Positions 1-9,667 of a DNA stretch of 64,000 nucleotides are shown in pieces. This DNA comes from Dryocosmus kuriphilus (taxonomy: Eukaryota; Arthropoda; Insecta; Hymenoptera; Cynipidae). The stretch lies in assembly GCA_038277395.1 (NCBI GenBank), contig CM076193.1, forward strand, positions 82,351,583 through 82,415,582. Reading direction: 5' to 3'. The notes beneath the pieces are model-generated. The model saw only the letters and a program-made list of their open reading frames with translations. It did not search any database and was not told where the DNA came from. Position 1 is the first letter of the stretch, and every line of letters begins with the position of its first letter. The translations under genes and the position numbers were made by a program.

Positions 1-359
1 AAATCTTCTCCGGAATATGGGGCATAAATATTCACTACAAAATGAGTGTTATATTCTGCAGTAATTATCCTAGCCTCGACATCTAATTCTGGGTCATTCA
101 ACCCATAGAGGACTTTTTGAGGCTCTATTTTAGAGAGCAGTGCTACTCCACAATATCCTTTATCTCGGCCTTCCAGGAAATAGTGAAAATAACTTTCCGG
201 TTTGAATTTTTCGGGCAGATCCCGGAAGCAGCATTTTACCTCTTGTAATGCGATCACGTCAGGTTTTTCTTTCAATATTTGGTCGAATCCTCCATTTCTT
301 ATAGTGGCTCTAATCCCATTGACGTTCCAAGAACAAATCGTCATTTCGCTAATCTCCAT
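1..359 (-). CDS. Exonuclease III/APE1-like (EEP) endonuclease domain of Element A pol, N-terminal part
   Basis: 119 codons are open from ATG at 359 to the window edge. Visible motifs are those of cellular AP endonucleases of the ExoIII/APE1 type: ICSWNVNGIRA (residues 8-18), PDVIALQEVKC (33-43), GYCGVALLSK, a YGLNDPELD-type loop followed by RIITAEY, and VNIYAPYSG. The family's metal-binding Asn and Glu correspond to Asn12 and Glu40; the catalytic Asp/His residues would lie beyond the edge. The Asn usual in the YxPNxG motif is Tyr here. The preceding acidic linker lines up with that of Element B up to this point and, allowing one single-base shift near 370-390, runs directly into this domain, so it looks like part of the pol polyprotein rather than a separate gene. 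LINE-type APE domains look less similar than cellular ones. Role inferred: processing abasic sites or blocked 3' ends in cDNA. Confidence 0.85.
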   Translation of the reverse strand, partial: MEISEMTICSWNVNGIRATIRNGGFDQILKEKPDVIALQEVKCCFRDLPEKFKPESYFHYFLEGRDKGYCGVALLSKIEPQKVLYGLNDPELDVEARIITAEYNTHFVVNIYAPYSGED

Positions 360-1803
360 GGCTTCGTCACTGGGGTTCGATGTATCTGTTGAATGGGGGA
401 TCGACATAGGGTATAGAAATATCGATACTGAGATCGATCGGTGCCTTTCGATCAGTGTGAACTTCAGCCTTTTCAAATTTTCTTGGTCGATATATTTGTA
501 ATTTTGTACCAGAACTTAGCACACTGTCTGCATTTTTCTCAGAGATATCGGACGAATAAGGTGTTGATATAGCTCCCTGTGGGAAGGTAGACACGGGGGT
601 CGGGAACCATGATTTCCGAGGGGTAGTTTTTCTTTTTCGGGAGATGGGTATTTCTCTAGTCCATCTCGAAATCGCACTATACTTCTCCGGGCCACACCGG
701 GATTTTTTTTGTCATCGGGTGAGACTCAACTTTCGTTTTTCTCATGGTTTTTTTCTGATTCGGGATCGGGGTTCGAGTCATTTTTTTCTTTAGTTTGCTG
801 CTTTAAGCTCTTTTCGTATTTCTGGAGGAAATTTTGGACTCTCTCTGAAAATACACGATCATCATACTCGTTGCATGGATCGAGAGCCTTTAACTCTTCA
901 AGGAGAACTTCGTCATCCTCTCCATCCGAAACATGGGTGCAAACTGGGCGTAAATCTTGATCCATACCTTCATGGTCCCATAGAATTGATTCGGTTCCCA
1001 GTTCTGATGAACCCAGTCCACGCTGGTTAAGTGATTTGTTGAACTGAGAAAAGGATTTTCGCAGGTCTTCTTTTAGGGTAGACTTATCGAATTTATTCGA
1101 TACTTCTCGAGTCTCGCATTCGGATTCCGCCTCGGATTCTTCACTAGGAATTATGGAAGAAGGCACGTTCACGATAGTCGGCTGAGAGTCAGGGGGTGGC
1201 TTATCTTTTTCTAGATCTTCTGATTCAGGGCCCGATAAGGACACTTGCTGAGCTATGCCTTTTCGAGCTAGTAAATCAGCTGCTTCATTTCCCTCATTGC
1301 CTTGATGGCTAGGGACGTGATTCCATTCTAAATCAAGCGGCTCCAGAGCTTGTTTAAGTTTTTCAAACTCGGCGCGATTTTGTACCGGTTTGTTATTGTA
1401 ATTAATTTTTCCAATCATTGTTTTCCCAATGGGGAATCCATTCTTGAGCACTTTTTATTAGAAATTTCGAATCGGTGTTTATACGTAGCTTTTTTATGCC
1501 AGAATTTTGGGCTCTTTTTGCAGCCTCAATTGCGGCTTCAATTTCTGCTACGTTATTCGTTTGACGCCCTTTTACAGGTCGCGACACGTTCAGGGGGTGA
1601 TTTGGCCCAAACCAGACTCCAATTCCTGCCCTGGATCCTTCGGCGCCGTTATAACTGCAGGCTCCGTCTATGTACACGTCGGTGTAAGATTCCTGGGGTG
1701 GTCTAAACCAAGGAGCCTTTAGGGGTGCAATGCTCGAAGGGGCCTTTTTCGGTGGAGAGGTTCCTGGTTTCGAGAACCTTTGGGGAGGCAAGTCTGGTAG
1801 CAC
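360..1803 (-). pseudogene. Element A pol: second, cellular-type RNase H plus acidic linker
   Basis: This is the distal copy of the duplicated RNase H segment and the only one that continues to the end of the domain. Catalytic residues are visible as YIDGA (Asp), VAEIEAA (Glu), INTDSKF (Asp) and HVPSHQG...NEAAD (His, Asp), the pattern of RNase HI-type enzymes rather than of the RNase H joined to retroviral RT. A single-base shift near 1,402-1,451 separates the first three motifs from the HQG motif. A linker of about 300 residues follows, acidic and Ser-rich, with a DPCNEYDD motif near 860-885 that recurs as DPCDGYDD in Element B. Further shifts or stops lie near 600-726 and 367. RNase H degrades RNA in RNA:DNA hybrids; an additional enzyme could help primer removal, which is inferred. 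Confidence 0.85.
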
Positions 1804-1966
1804 ACTGTGTGACTTTCTGAAAACAGGGGATCAGAATGTTCTCCTATATCGCCATCAGAGTCGGGCGCTTCCGATGATTGAGAAGCCTCGCTGGGGAGTC
1901 GATTTCGCGAGATTTCCCTTCGTCGCCTAGAAAGCCGAGTGGCTATTCCGCTTTCATCCAGATTTG
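1472..1966. repeat. 495-bp direct repeat, distal copy
   Basis: This stretch is repeated at 2,435-2,929 with an offset of 963 bp and I see no difference over the length compared. It covers the N-terminal part of the second RNase H and the end of the preceding linker. The distal copy continues into a complete RNase H, whereas the proximal one breaks off. Confidence 0.9.
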
Positions 1967-2434
1967 GGAGAATTTATAAGGCCGTTTATTCAGAGATTAT
2001 TTGTTCCGTCGAGATTCCCTGGCCTTGATGGGTGTATTTATTTCTAGTTTTTTTAGATTCAGATTCCGACGGTCCTCCAGAGGAGTTGTGAGATGCACCG
2101 GATTCTAATCCACTAGCGAACTCAATCTAGCTCATTTTTGAGCATCAGTTCGGTTATTCGGAGTCATTTTTCATTTATTTTCGCTCAATCATATATTTGC
2201 TGAATTGCGGGACTTCCCATTCTATTCCAGCCCCTTCGCGCCCCCCATTGCCTTGATCTCAATCGGGATAAGAATGTGGACCCGTTTTTTTTTTCAAAGG
2301 CCGATTTTGGTAACCGGTTTTTATTGTAATTTTTCTTCATTTATAAGGCAGCATTACACCCCCCAGCTGACAACCTACCACAGATAACTTCACATTCTTG
2401 ATTTCCCGTTTTATTAGAAATTGGCTTCGAAGTG
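1967..2434. other. Degenerate segment between the two RNase H repeats
   Basis: No intact gene is present. Short stretches resemble, in diverged form, the C-terminal RNase H and linker sequence at about 1,120-1,420, for example the CATTGCCTTGAT words near 2,247 and 1,297 and an ACCGGTTTxTTATTGTAAT word near 2,310 and 1,384. It is therefore probably an older, decayed copy of the RNase H 3' part or the product of recombination between diverged copies. Confidence 0.5.
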
Positions 2435-3341
2435 TCGGTGTTTATACGTAGCTTTTTTATGCCAGAATTTTGGGCTCTTTTTGCAGCCTCAATTGCGGCT
2501 TCAATTTCTGCTACGTTATTCGTTTGACGCCCTTTTACAGGTCGCGACACGTTCAGGGGGTGATTTGGCCCAAACCAGACTCCAATTCCTGCCCTGGATC
2601 CTTCGGCGCCGTTATAACTGCAGGCTCCGTCTATGTACACGTCGGTGTAAGATTCCTGGGGTGGTCTAAACCAAGGAGCCTTTAGGGGTGCAATGCTCGA
2701 AGGGGCCTTTTTCGGTGGAGAGGTTCCTGGTTTCGAGAACCTTTGGGGAGGCAAGTCTGGTAGCACACTGTGTGACTTTCTGAAAACAGGGGATCAGAAT
2801 GTTCTCCTATATCGCCATCAGAGTCGGGCGCTTCCGATGATTGAGAAGCCTCGCTGGGGAGTCGATTTCGCGAGATTTCCCTTCGTCGCCTAGAAAGCCG
2901 AGTGGCTATTCCGCTTTCATCCAGATTTGGCATATTTGTGCCAACCGGGGGGACGTATTCGTCGTCAAGATCCTTAGATTCTGACACCCTCAGTCTTCCA
3001 CGCGACTTCAGCCTAGTTCCTGTAGAAGGGTTGGACCTTAGTCTTATTCGAGTGTCAGATATGGGCTTCGAAGTGTTAGGCTTACTTGAAGTTGTGGTTT
3101 GAGCCCTTGAACTAATAGGAGGCCGTTTTAAAATTGAGGTCAATCTTGGCTCAGTTTTTTCAGCTTCTTCTAACTGCAACCGTTTTCTGGATTGGGTAAT
3201 TTGTTCAGATGAACTACCCAGTTTTGAAAGATTTTCCAGGGGGAGGGGCGCCTGCTTCCTAGTTATGGGCAGAACCCTATTTTTAATTGACCTGTTGTGT
3301 ATTGCCAATACTCGAGGGGAGGGTTCTTCTCCTTTTATCAA
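2341..3341 (-). pseudogene. Element A pol: linker and truncated first copy of the second RNase H
   Basis: The segment 3,341-2,682 is a basic, Ser/Pro/Arg-rich linker downstream of the RT-associated RNase H. Its DLDDEYVPP and ESGIATRLSRRRRE motifs have counterparts in Element B (SDESYIPT and ESTIGKILLRRKE), so the linker is an old part of the pol polyprotein. After a frameshift near 2,682-2,766 the reading continues into the N-terminal RNase H motifs (YIDGA, VAEIEAA, INTD) but stops being homologous right after the third motif, where the 495-bp repeat ends. This copy lacks the HQG/NEAAD end and should be inactive. Confidence 0.8.
2435..2929. repeat. 495-bp direct repeat, proximal copy
   Basis: Matches 1,472-1,966 (see that entry). 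The proximal copy is linked to the pol linker on its right side and to decayed sequence on its left. Confidence 0.9.
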
Positions 3342-3351
3342 TAGGGTGGCT

Positions 3352-5640
3352 TTAGGGGACTCTTGTGAGCCTGAAAGTCCTAAAAGGTCGGGTTGCTTTT
3401 CTTCGCAGGAAAATCCTCGAAATCGCTGGAATCATCAAGATCGCTGGGGTCCTTGGAGATGCAAGGATTTTAGATAGGGCTTCTATTCCTTTATTTAGCT
3501 TCCCTTTTTTATATTCATAGGTGTATTGATAATTCCTTAATTTCAAGCGCCATTTTACTAGCCTAGTTCCTGGATTTTCCACGTAGGTCATCCAGTGTAC
3601 AGGTTCGTGATCGCAGGCTAAGATGAATTCTCTTCCGTAAAGATAGGGTCGAAAATTTTCTACTGCATAAAGAACAGCTAGGCACTCTTTCTCTGCCTTT
3701 TCGTACCTTTGTTCCCTCTCACTCATCATTTTAGAAAAATAGGCCACGGGCATGTCTAGTTTATTATTTTTTTCTTGTGAAAGCACGGCTCCCACGGCGT
3801 AATCTGATGCATCCGTTGTTAATTTAAAGGTCCTATTGAAATCCGGATACTGCAGTATAGGGCTTCTGATGAGGTACTGGCGAAGCTTCCGAAAACTTCG
3901 GATCTGTTGAGCGCCCCACTCGAAAGAAGCGTCCTTTTTCAGAAGATCAGTCAAGGGTTTGGCCAATTTTACATAATCCTTGATAAACCTTCGGTAGTAT
4001 CCAGACAGCCCTAAGAATTGTCGAACATTTTTAACCTTTTTGGGAGTGGGAAAATTCCTGATGGCCTCGAGCTTGGCGGGGTTAGGTCGAACACCATCTC
4101 GGCCTACTATGTGGCCCAGATAGGCCACCTCAGTGCGAAGAAAGTCACACTTACCCGGCTGGAGTTTGATATTGGCTTGTCGTAGTCGACCGAACAACCG
4201 TTTAACCTTGGCATCATGTTCTTCAAGGATCTCGGAATAGATAATTATATCATCCAGGTAAATAAAGGCCTCGGTTCCGTACATTCCTGTCAGCACACTA
4301 TCCATCATTCGTTGGAAAGTGGCTGGGGCATTTTTAATGCCCGTGGGCATTCTCAAATACTCGAAATGCCCTCTGGCAGATGAAAATGCTGATTTGGCAC
4401 GATCGTTGGGGTGAGTTTCTATTTGATGGAACCCACTGGCCAAGTCGAAAACGGAAAAATTGAGCCGACCCTAGATGATCCAAAATATCCATAATGTTGG
4501 GAAGGGGGTAGGCGTCTCCTACAACTTTTTCATTTAACAATTTATAATCCACCACCACTCTATATTTCCTGACTCCAGAGGCGTCCATCTTCTTAGGAAT
4601 GATTAGTATGGGGGAATTATATGGAGAATTCGAATGTTGGATTATTCCAGCATCTAACTGTTTCTTAATTTGGGCATCTATTTCCTGGGATGTAGCGTGA
4701 GGGTGTCTATAGGGCTTCCTTGATATCACCTTATCATCAATGGTTGGGATGCGGTGTTGAATCAGATTCGTGCAGGAAAGTTTTTCTCCACTCAGATGGA
4801 AAATGTCGAAGAATTCTTCTGCCCATCTATACACGTAATCTATTTCTTCATCTGTTAAATGAGAGACATGTAGAGCCCTTTTGACCTTTTCCACGCGATC
4901 CAAATTCAAATCCTGAGCCTCTTCTTCAGCCTCTTCCGGGGAATTCTCAGGGTCGAACTCTGAGGAATTTCCTCCGGGAAATTCATAAATGTCGTAAGGG
5001 AAGATTTCCTGGGGTGGAATGTCTATCTCCATGTCCTCTTCCGTGGTGTTGATGGCCATTACATGGCAAACTCCTTCGCCTGAGGTTACTACAGCTTCGC
5101 CCATGTAAAGCCCTTTTGGAGTCTTCATCCTAGGTAAGTAGCCCTCCGCTATTCCGGCAGTGGTAACGTCAATAGGCTCAATTTGCTTCGTTCTGGCCTG
5201 TATTTTTAATATCCTACGAAAGGGTTTAATTTCCCCCTTCAGGGCCCTTTTTGCATCCAAGGATTCCTTATCGATGAATTCGAAAGGTATCACCGGTTTT
5301 GAAGCGGTTACCAGAGTATTATGCCTGAAAGAGAGTTCGGCCTGTTCCTGTCGAAGGTAGGGCCTCCCTAGAATCCCTTCACTGGATATTGGAAATGAAT
5401 CTTTTACTAGGTGGAATTCTACAGCTCGAGCCAAAATTTCGATTTTCGCAGTGCCATTGGTCCTTACTGGGTGGTCGGTAATCCCTGCTACCAACACAGT
5501 ATTATAGGGATTATACGTCATATCCGGTTTCATGGCACGTATCTTGATTAAATTCAAATCTGATCCTGAGTCCACGAGAAAGTTTGCTCTTAATTTCTTA
5601 AATTGCGGCGAGTCTATGCTTACGACGGGGGAGTCTTTCG
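3352..5640 (-). pseudogene. pol: Element A pol: aspartic protease, reverse transcriptase and RNase H
   Basis: The protease begins near 5,632 with LVDSGSDLN (catalytic Asp codon at about 5,572) and ILGRPYLR, typical of retroviral-type aspartic proteases. The RT follows with PYNSPILIIPKK, YRVVVDYKLLN, FDLASG (first catalytic Asp), a TFQRMMD helix and YLDD near 4,260 (second and third Asp). Thumb motifs YLGHIV and RQFLGLSGYYRRFI are clear. The RT-linked RNase H shows TTDASDYAVGAVLSQ, EKECLAV and ACDHEPVHW. One single-base shift near 4,445, between the RT palm motifs, splits the frame (4,334-5,575 and 3,352-4,443). The protease frame is -1 relative to the gag frame near 5,620-5,635. Length and order match Ty3/gypsy elements. 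Confidence 0.95.
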
Positions 5641-6959
5641 ATTCTCGCCCTGCACGATAGACCCTACAGAGTTCTCGGGAAATTGATTCGAATTCCGACG
5701 CTGAGGATAGGTTTGATGGCTCTGGGTCGCGTCTGCACCCGGAGTCTGGGCTGAGTTTAAAGTCCTTACTGGTCCTGGCGAGTTAGACCTTGAGGGTGTC
5801 CTTCCCTGATTCTTCCAACTTGAGTCCGAAGGATGAGGGGGATAATATTGGTATGGGTAGGGATAAGGGTACGGGGGATACTGAGGAGGATTATTGTAGT
5901 AGGGTTGCGGGTAGGGAACATAAGGTGGTCCTAAGTAGGGTGGTTGCTAAAAAGATCTAGATATCATTGGTACTTCAGCTGGTGCGTTTGTCAGTCCTTC
6001 GTTGAAGGTCACTACTTTTGGGGTCCCTTTTCTCTCCGCGTTGTTTCTGGCATCCATCTGCCTGGAGAAAGGGCTTGACGGACGATCATCTTCCCTTGCC
6101 GACAAATAATATGACGACGCCAATGTTTTCGCCTTTTCGGCGTGGGCCAATCGTTCCTCAATGTGTAGGGCATATTCCAATGCCTCTGTCAAATTTTGGG
6201 GGTTTCTAGAGTCCACAAATATCGACATGTCTGTAGGAAGTCCCCTTACGAATGCATCCAGGGCGCAATCCCTTACTGGTTTTAGCATGATGTCAGACTC
6301 CTTAATCTGACCATGCTTCATGGTATATTTGTCTTCAAGGGTGTGCCGAGCTCCGCTCAGCAACCCTTGTAATCGGTCATAGTAATCGCTGACCGACTCT
6401 CTTTGAGTCATTCTTAAATTTACAATGGCCTCAAGTACCATTGATATTTCCTTGTGGGCGCAAAGCGCTTCACGAGGTGCTCACAAGGTTCGTTTATGGT
6501 AGTGAAAGTCTTATCCCTCACACTATCTCTAGCTACCCCGTTTAGTTTGGCTAGAACTGCCTTTAAAAATAAGGGCTCAGTCGATGAGGTTACGAAGACT
6601 GCCCCATTCTTTATGTCCTGCAGGAAGTCTCTTAAGGGCGGAGATTTTCCATTGAAATCCGGAATTGTGTAGGTTCTACGCTGCAGCGTCATATTTTGCA
6701 TGAAAGAATTCATGACAGCGCTGTTATCCGCTTGAGATGCGACATGCATTGTGGCTATATTTGGATTAGATCCACTCAAGCCATCCGCGAGGCTATGGTT
6801 CTGTTGGTGATTTTCTCGCTCGTGTAGTCCGAGTTCATCAATAGTTCGGGATAAATTTGGCCCATTGGCGAGATGATTATCTCCATTCAGCATCTTGATG
6901 GATTGTTTAAAATTTGAGGGGAAGTTATTTCCTGAAACACGATGGGGTCGATAAACCAC
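5620..6959 (-). pseudogene. gag: Element A gag
   Basis: ATG at 6,959 opens a polar N-terminus, followed by the capsid-like motif IPDFNGKSPPLRDFL common in Ty3/gypsy Gag and by a helix-rich region (ARDSVRDK, VSDYYDRLQGLLSGARH, AFVRGLP). One frameshift lies near 6,420-6,441. A stop (TAG, 5,947-5,949) is followed in the same frame by a further ~108 codons of Pro/Tyr-rich sequence ending at TAA 5,620-5,622. No zinc knuckle is visible. Gag would build the particle and package the RNA. Element B has a matching capsid region at 47.4-48.5 kb. The TAG lies in a CAA-CCA context (see findings). Confidence 0.9.
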
Positions 6960-7507
6960 ATCGAATTTTATTTTAGTATAGCAGCTTCATTCTGCCGACA
7001 CGTACATTTTTTTCGTTCGCAAGCACGTCGATGATTGATCGATCGACATTGCTGGAATTCCTGAATGCGCTTTCGCTACAAGGTTAATAGGGCAATCTAT
7101 TTCGATGGAATCTGTCAAATTGGCAAACTGAAGGTGGAGATATTCAGACGTATGGGACGGCTAGGGGCCCAGTGTTCAATCGTCGACCTGCCTGGCACTA
7201 AAATCTTTTTAGTACGCAAGCTTCAATTCAATAACTTAGAGAAATAATGCAGGGGTTTCAACCCAGTTGAGTCATATTCACATGTTATGTGGGTCAGTGT
7301 ACTCACAACCGAGTCCCGTACTCGCTACGTCAGCTGTTTCGCTCCACGCGGTCGTCTGGTTGCGAAAGAATAACCAGAACACCGTATGACTAGGTCACAA
7401 CATACATATTTTGCTGTGTCGCCATGATGTTCATTATTTTACCTAAAATAAATATACGGTTTCTTTGATTGGGATGTCTCAATAAGTTTCGGAGCCCTTT
7501 ACCTTAC
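6960..7507. other. Spacer between ORF-B and gag in Element A
   Basis: About 550 bp without a supportable gene on either strand. It lies between ORF-B and the gag start and would be leader or intercistronic RNA of the element. Confidence 0.5.
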
Positions 7508-7765
7508 TCACTGGTTCATTAATTTATTCAATGAATGGATAATTTCATCCAATGATTCAGTGGAATCATTAAATTCACTTACATATTCTGGATCCGTAAG
7601 AGATGGTAATTCGACACCTACCGGCTGACTTGGAGCAACGGGAGGCGCGGGCTCGCCTTGAGTAATTAAATACCGAGCAATTGCTCGTGCACATCTGTCG
7701 TATACTCTTTTTCCAGCGCGATGTTTCCGTTTGCGGGGTTTTTCCCCGCTTTTTAACGAATTCAT
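7508..7765 (-). CDS. ORF-B, small basic accessory protein of Element A (85 aa)
   Basis: An intact 85-codon frame. The N-terminus is strongly basic with KRKHRAGKRV and RCARAIARYL; the C-terminus is acidic and ends in a short helix, SLDEIIHSLNKL. Element B encodes a 76-aa counterpart at 48,675-48,905 with KRKHRAGKKV, RAIARDL and SLEDIIASLEEL at the same places, although the two elements are otherwise strongly diverged. Both sit between ORF-A and gag. I do not recognise the family. The arginine/lysine patch suggests nucleic-acid binding or nuclear import, by analogy only. No signal peptide, membrane segment or zinc-binding pattern is visible. Confidence 0.75.
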   Translation of the reverse strand: MNSLKSGEKPRKRKHRAGKRVYDRCARAIARYLITQGEPAPPVAPSQPVGVELPSLTDPEYVSEFNDSTESLDEIIHSLNKLMNQ

Positions 7766-8204
7766 TGGACGGAAATGGTATTATGGGAAGTACTTTAACA
7801 CATCGATAAATTTAAAACTAAGTATTCTTGAAGAGAGAGTAACCTTTGATAATTATGTTTATCAGGGTCACATCTGAAACGTCTCGGTTTACACGCCCTA
7901 AAAAAAAAGATCCAATTTCTAAATGAATTTGTTCAATACATCTAAACGTTTTTCAAGATTCTCGATTATTTCATAGAAATTACAACATTCCTGGGGGGAT
8001 AGCAGCCCATTTCATTGACGATTTGACTCTTAATATTTGTGTTTCCCGTTCTAAGGATGAAGTCATCAGCTCGGACTGACAGGCGATCGGAGTCTCTGTT
8101 TGTACAAGGGAAAATCCGATCCCCTCCGTGAATCAAATTTCAGAATTCTATTTCTGCAATTTCACTCATCAACTTCTTGGGCAACCTTAAGAAGATCGGA
8201 TTCC
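7766..8204. other. Spacer between ORF-A and ORF-B in Element A
   Basis: About 440 bp without a supportable gene. The corresponding gap in Element B is about 375 bp. Confidence 0.45.
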
Positions 8205-8645
8205 TTAATCCCTTAAACTGAAGGTATTGACAATTTTGATTTCAGAAAGGGATTCGTCAGGCTTTTCGTTGGTTTCTGTTTCAGAATCTAGATCCACCAA
8301 CTCGATTCCGTGCTTAGCTTCGTACTTTCTTCCCTGTAATTCCTTAACGTCTTTCTCAGCTTTTTGCAAGAAGCTTTCGAACCTGTCCGAGAAATCGGCA
8401 AGGTCTTTCGGAAGGGAAAGAGTATCGTCAGTGGGAAGAGAGGGAACAGGACCTAGGCGTATGTTTGTCGGAATTACCGTTTTCTGTCCGTCGGGTCGCG
8501 TTACTTCGACAATGTCGTGATAAACTGCGTAATCAGAAAGAAGGCTTCGTGATAGCCCTTGAAGCGATCTTTTATTTACTCTTTCACGATGGCGTCTTCC
8601 GGAACGCTGGAGAAAAACTGCTGCGATCTTGTTTATAGGAGGCAT
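8205..8645 (-). CDS. ORF-A, accessory protein of Element A (146 aa)
   Basis: An intact 146-codon frame starting at ATG 8,645. The first ~35 residues are basic (RSGRRHRERVNKRS), then comes LSRSLLSDYAVYHDIVEV, then a Pro-rich turn and an acidic C-terminus. Element B has a possible counterpart at 49,281-49,862 with the same layout: basic patch, LYRSL, VLEV, then acidic tail. Similarity is weak but position, order and composition agree. I do not recognise the family. It is the first ORF after the leader repeats, so it would be translated from genomic-length RNA or from a spliced message. Function unknown. Confidence 0.6.
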   Translation of the reverse strand: MPPINKIAAVFLQRSGRRHRERVNKRSLQGLSRSLLSDYAVYHDIVEVTRPDGQKTVIPTNIRLGPVPSLPTDDTLSLPKDLADFSDRFESFLQKAEKDVKELQGRKYEAKHGIELVDLDSETETNEKPDESLSEIKIVNTFSLRD

Positions 8646-8667
8646 TTTTGGTTGATCATGATAAACG

Positions 8668-9552
8668 GGAACTTTAAGAACTCTATTATGCCGACTTTAT
8701 TCAGTTCTGAATCGTACTATTCTCGTTCTTTTTATTTAGACAAATGGTTTCCACAAGATTTCAATCCTTCAGCGCATTATCGCTCGGTGGTTGAAATTAT
8801 TAAATCGAACTCATACAGCGTATTATCGCTTGGTGAGACCAATTATATTATGGAAAACATGAGGCAAAAGAAAACACATTCATGAGATAGTTCAGGCGTA
8901 AAGAATTCCAAATTGATTTCTAAACACAAAATATTACACAAGCGTATTTTTAGAAAATCTTGTTGCTTAGGAACTTTAAGAACACTATTATGCCGACCTT
9001 ATTCAGTTCTGAATCATTCTATTCTCGTTCTTTTTATTTTGACAAATGGTTTCCACAAGATTTCAACCCTTCAGCGCATTATCGCTCGGTGGTTGAAATT
9101 ATTAAATCGAACTCATTCAGCGTATTATCGCTCGGTGAGACCAATTATATTATGGAAAACATGAGGCAAAAGAAAAAACATTCATGAGATAGTTCAGGCG
9201 TAAGGAATTCCAAACTGATTTCTAAACACAAAATATTAGACAAGCGTATTTTTAGAAAATTTTGTTGCTTAGGAACTTTAAGAACTCTATTATGCCGACT
9301 TTATTCAGTTCTGAATCATTCTATTCTCGTTCTTTTTATTTTGACAAATGGTTTCCACAAGATTTCAACCCTTCAGCGCATTATCGCTCGGTGGTTGAAA
9401 TTATTAAATCGAACTCATTCAGCGTATTATCGCTCAGTGAGACAAATTATATTATGGAAAACATGAGGCAAAAGAAAACACATTCATGAGATATTTCAGG
9501 CGTAAGGAATTCCAAACTGATTTCTAAACACAAAATATTCAACAAGAGTATT
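8668..9552. repeat. 302-bp tandem repeat array in the leader of Element A
   Basis: Three copies begin at 8,668, 8,970 and 9,272 with the word GGAACTTTAAGAA, a constant 302-bp spacing. The last copy is nearly complete and ends in a poly-T tract near 9,550. Copies differ by only a few bases. Short ORFs inside recur merely because the DNA repeats; 302 is not a multiple of three. The array lies between the primer-binding site and ORF-A, so it is part of the untranslated leader. Confidence 0.93.
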
Positions 9553-9649
9553 TTTTTTTTTTTGTACGCCACTAGTAGTTTTCACAAGTAAGGGCAATAT
9601 TATACCTGTAAAAGTAGCGAAGCCGATGGCAGATCTCGCGGGATTTTTC

Positions 9650-9667
9650 ACCCCAGCGCTGCCACTA
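9650..9667 (-). other. Primer-binding site of Element A (tRNA-Leu type)
   Basis: On the minus strand this reads TAGTGGCAGCGCTGGGGT. It matches the PBS of Element B (50,313-50,331) and the complement of the 3' end of insect tRNA-Leu(AAG) at most positions, with three mismatches. It lies 6 bases inside the inferred LTR end. Confidence 0.6.

Noticed and set aside
1..359. LINE endonuclease fragment inserted into Element A
   Set aside because: The motifs fit cellular ExoIII/APE1 better than LINE domains, no LINE ORF1 or poly-A precedes it, and the preceding linker runs into it on the same strand. Not fully excluded without the left flank.
1350..1722. Plus-strand frames over the RNase H of Element A, repeated at 2,421-2,685
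   Set aside because: Antisense to the RNase H motifs and duplicated only because the DNA is duplicated.
8559..9489. Three similar plus-strand frames of 75-108 codons
   Set aside because: They arise from the 302-bp tandem repeats, whose length is not a multiple of three, and are antisense to Element A.
8668..9552. CRISPR-like array
   Set aside because: The repeats are 302 bp and abut directly with no spacers, in a eukaryotic retroelement leader.
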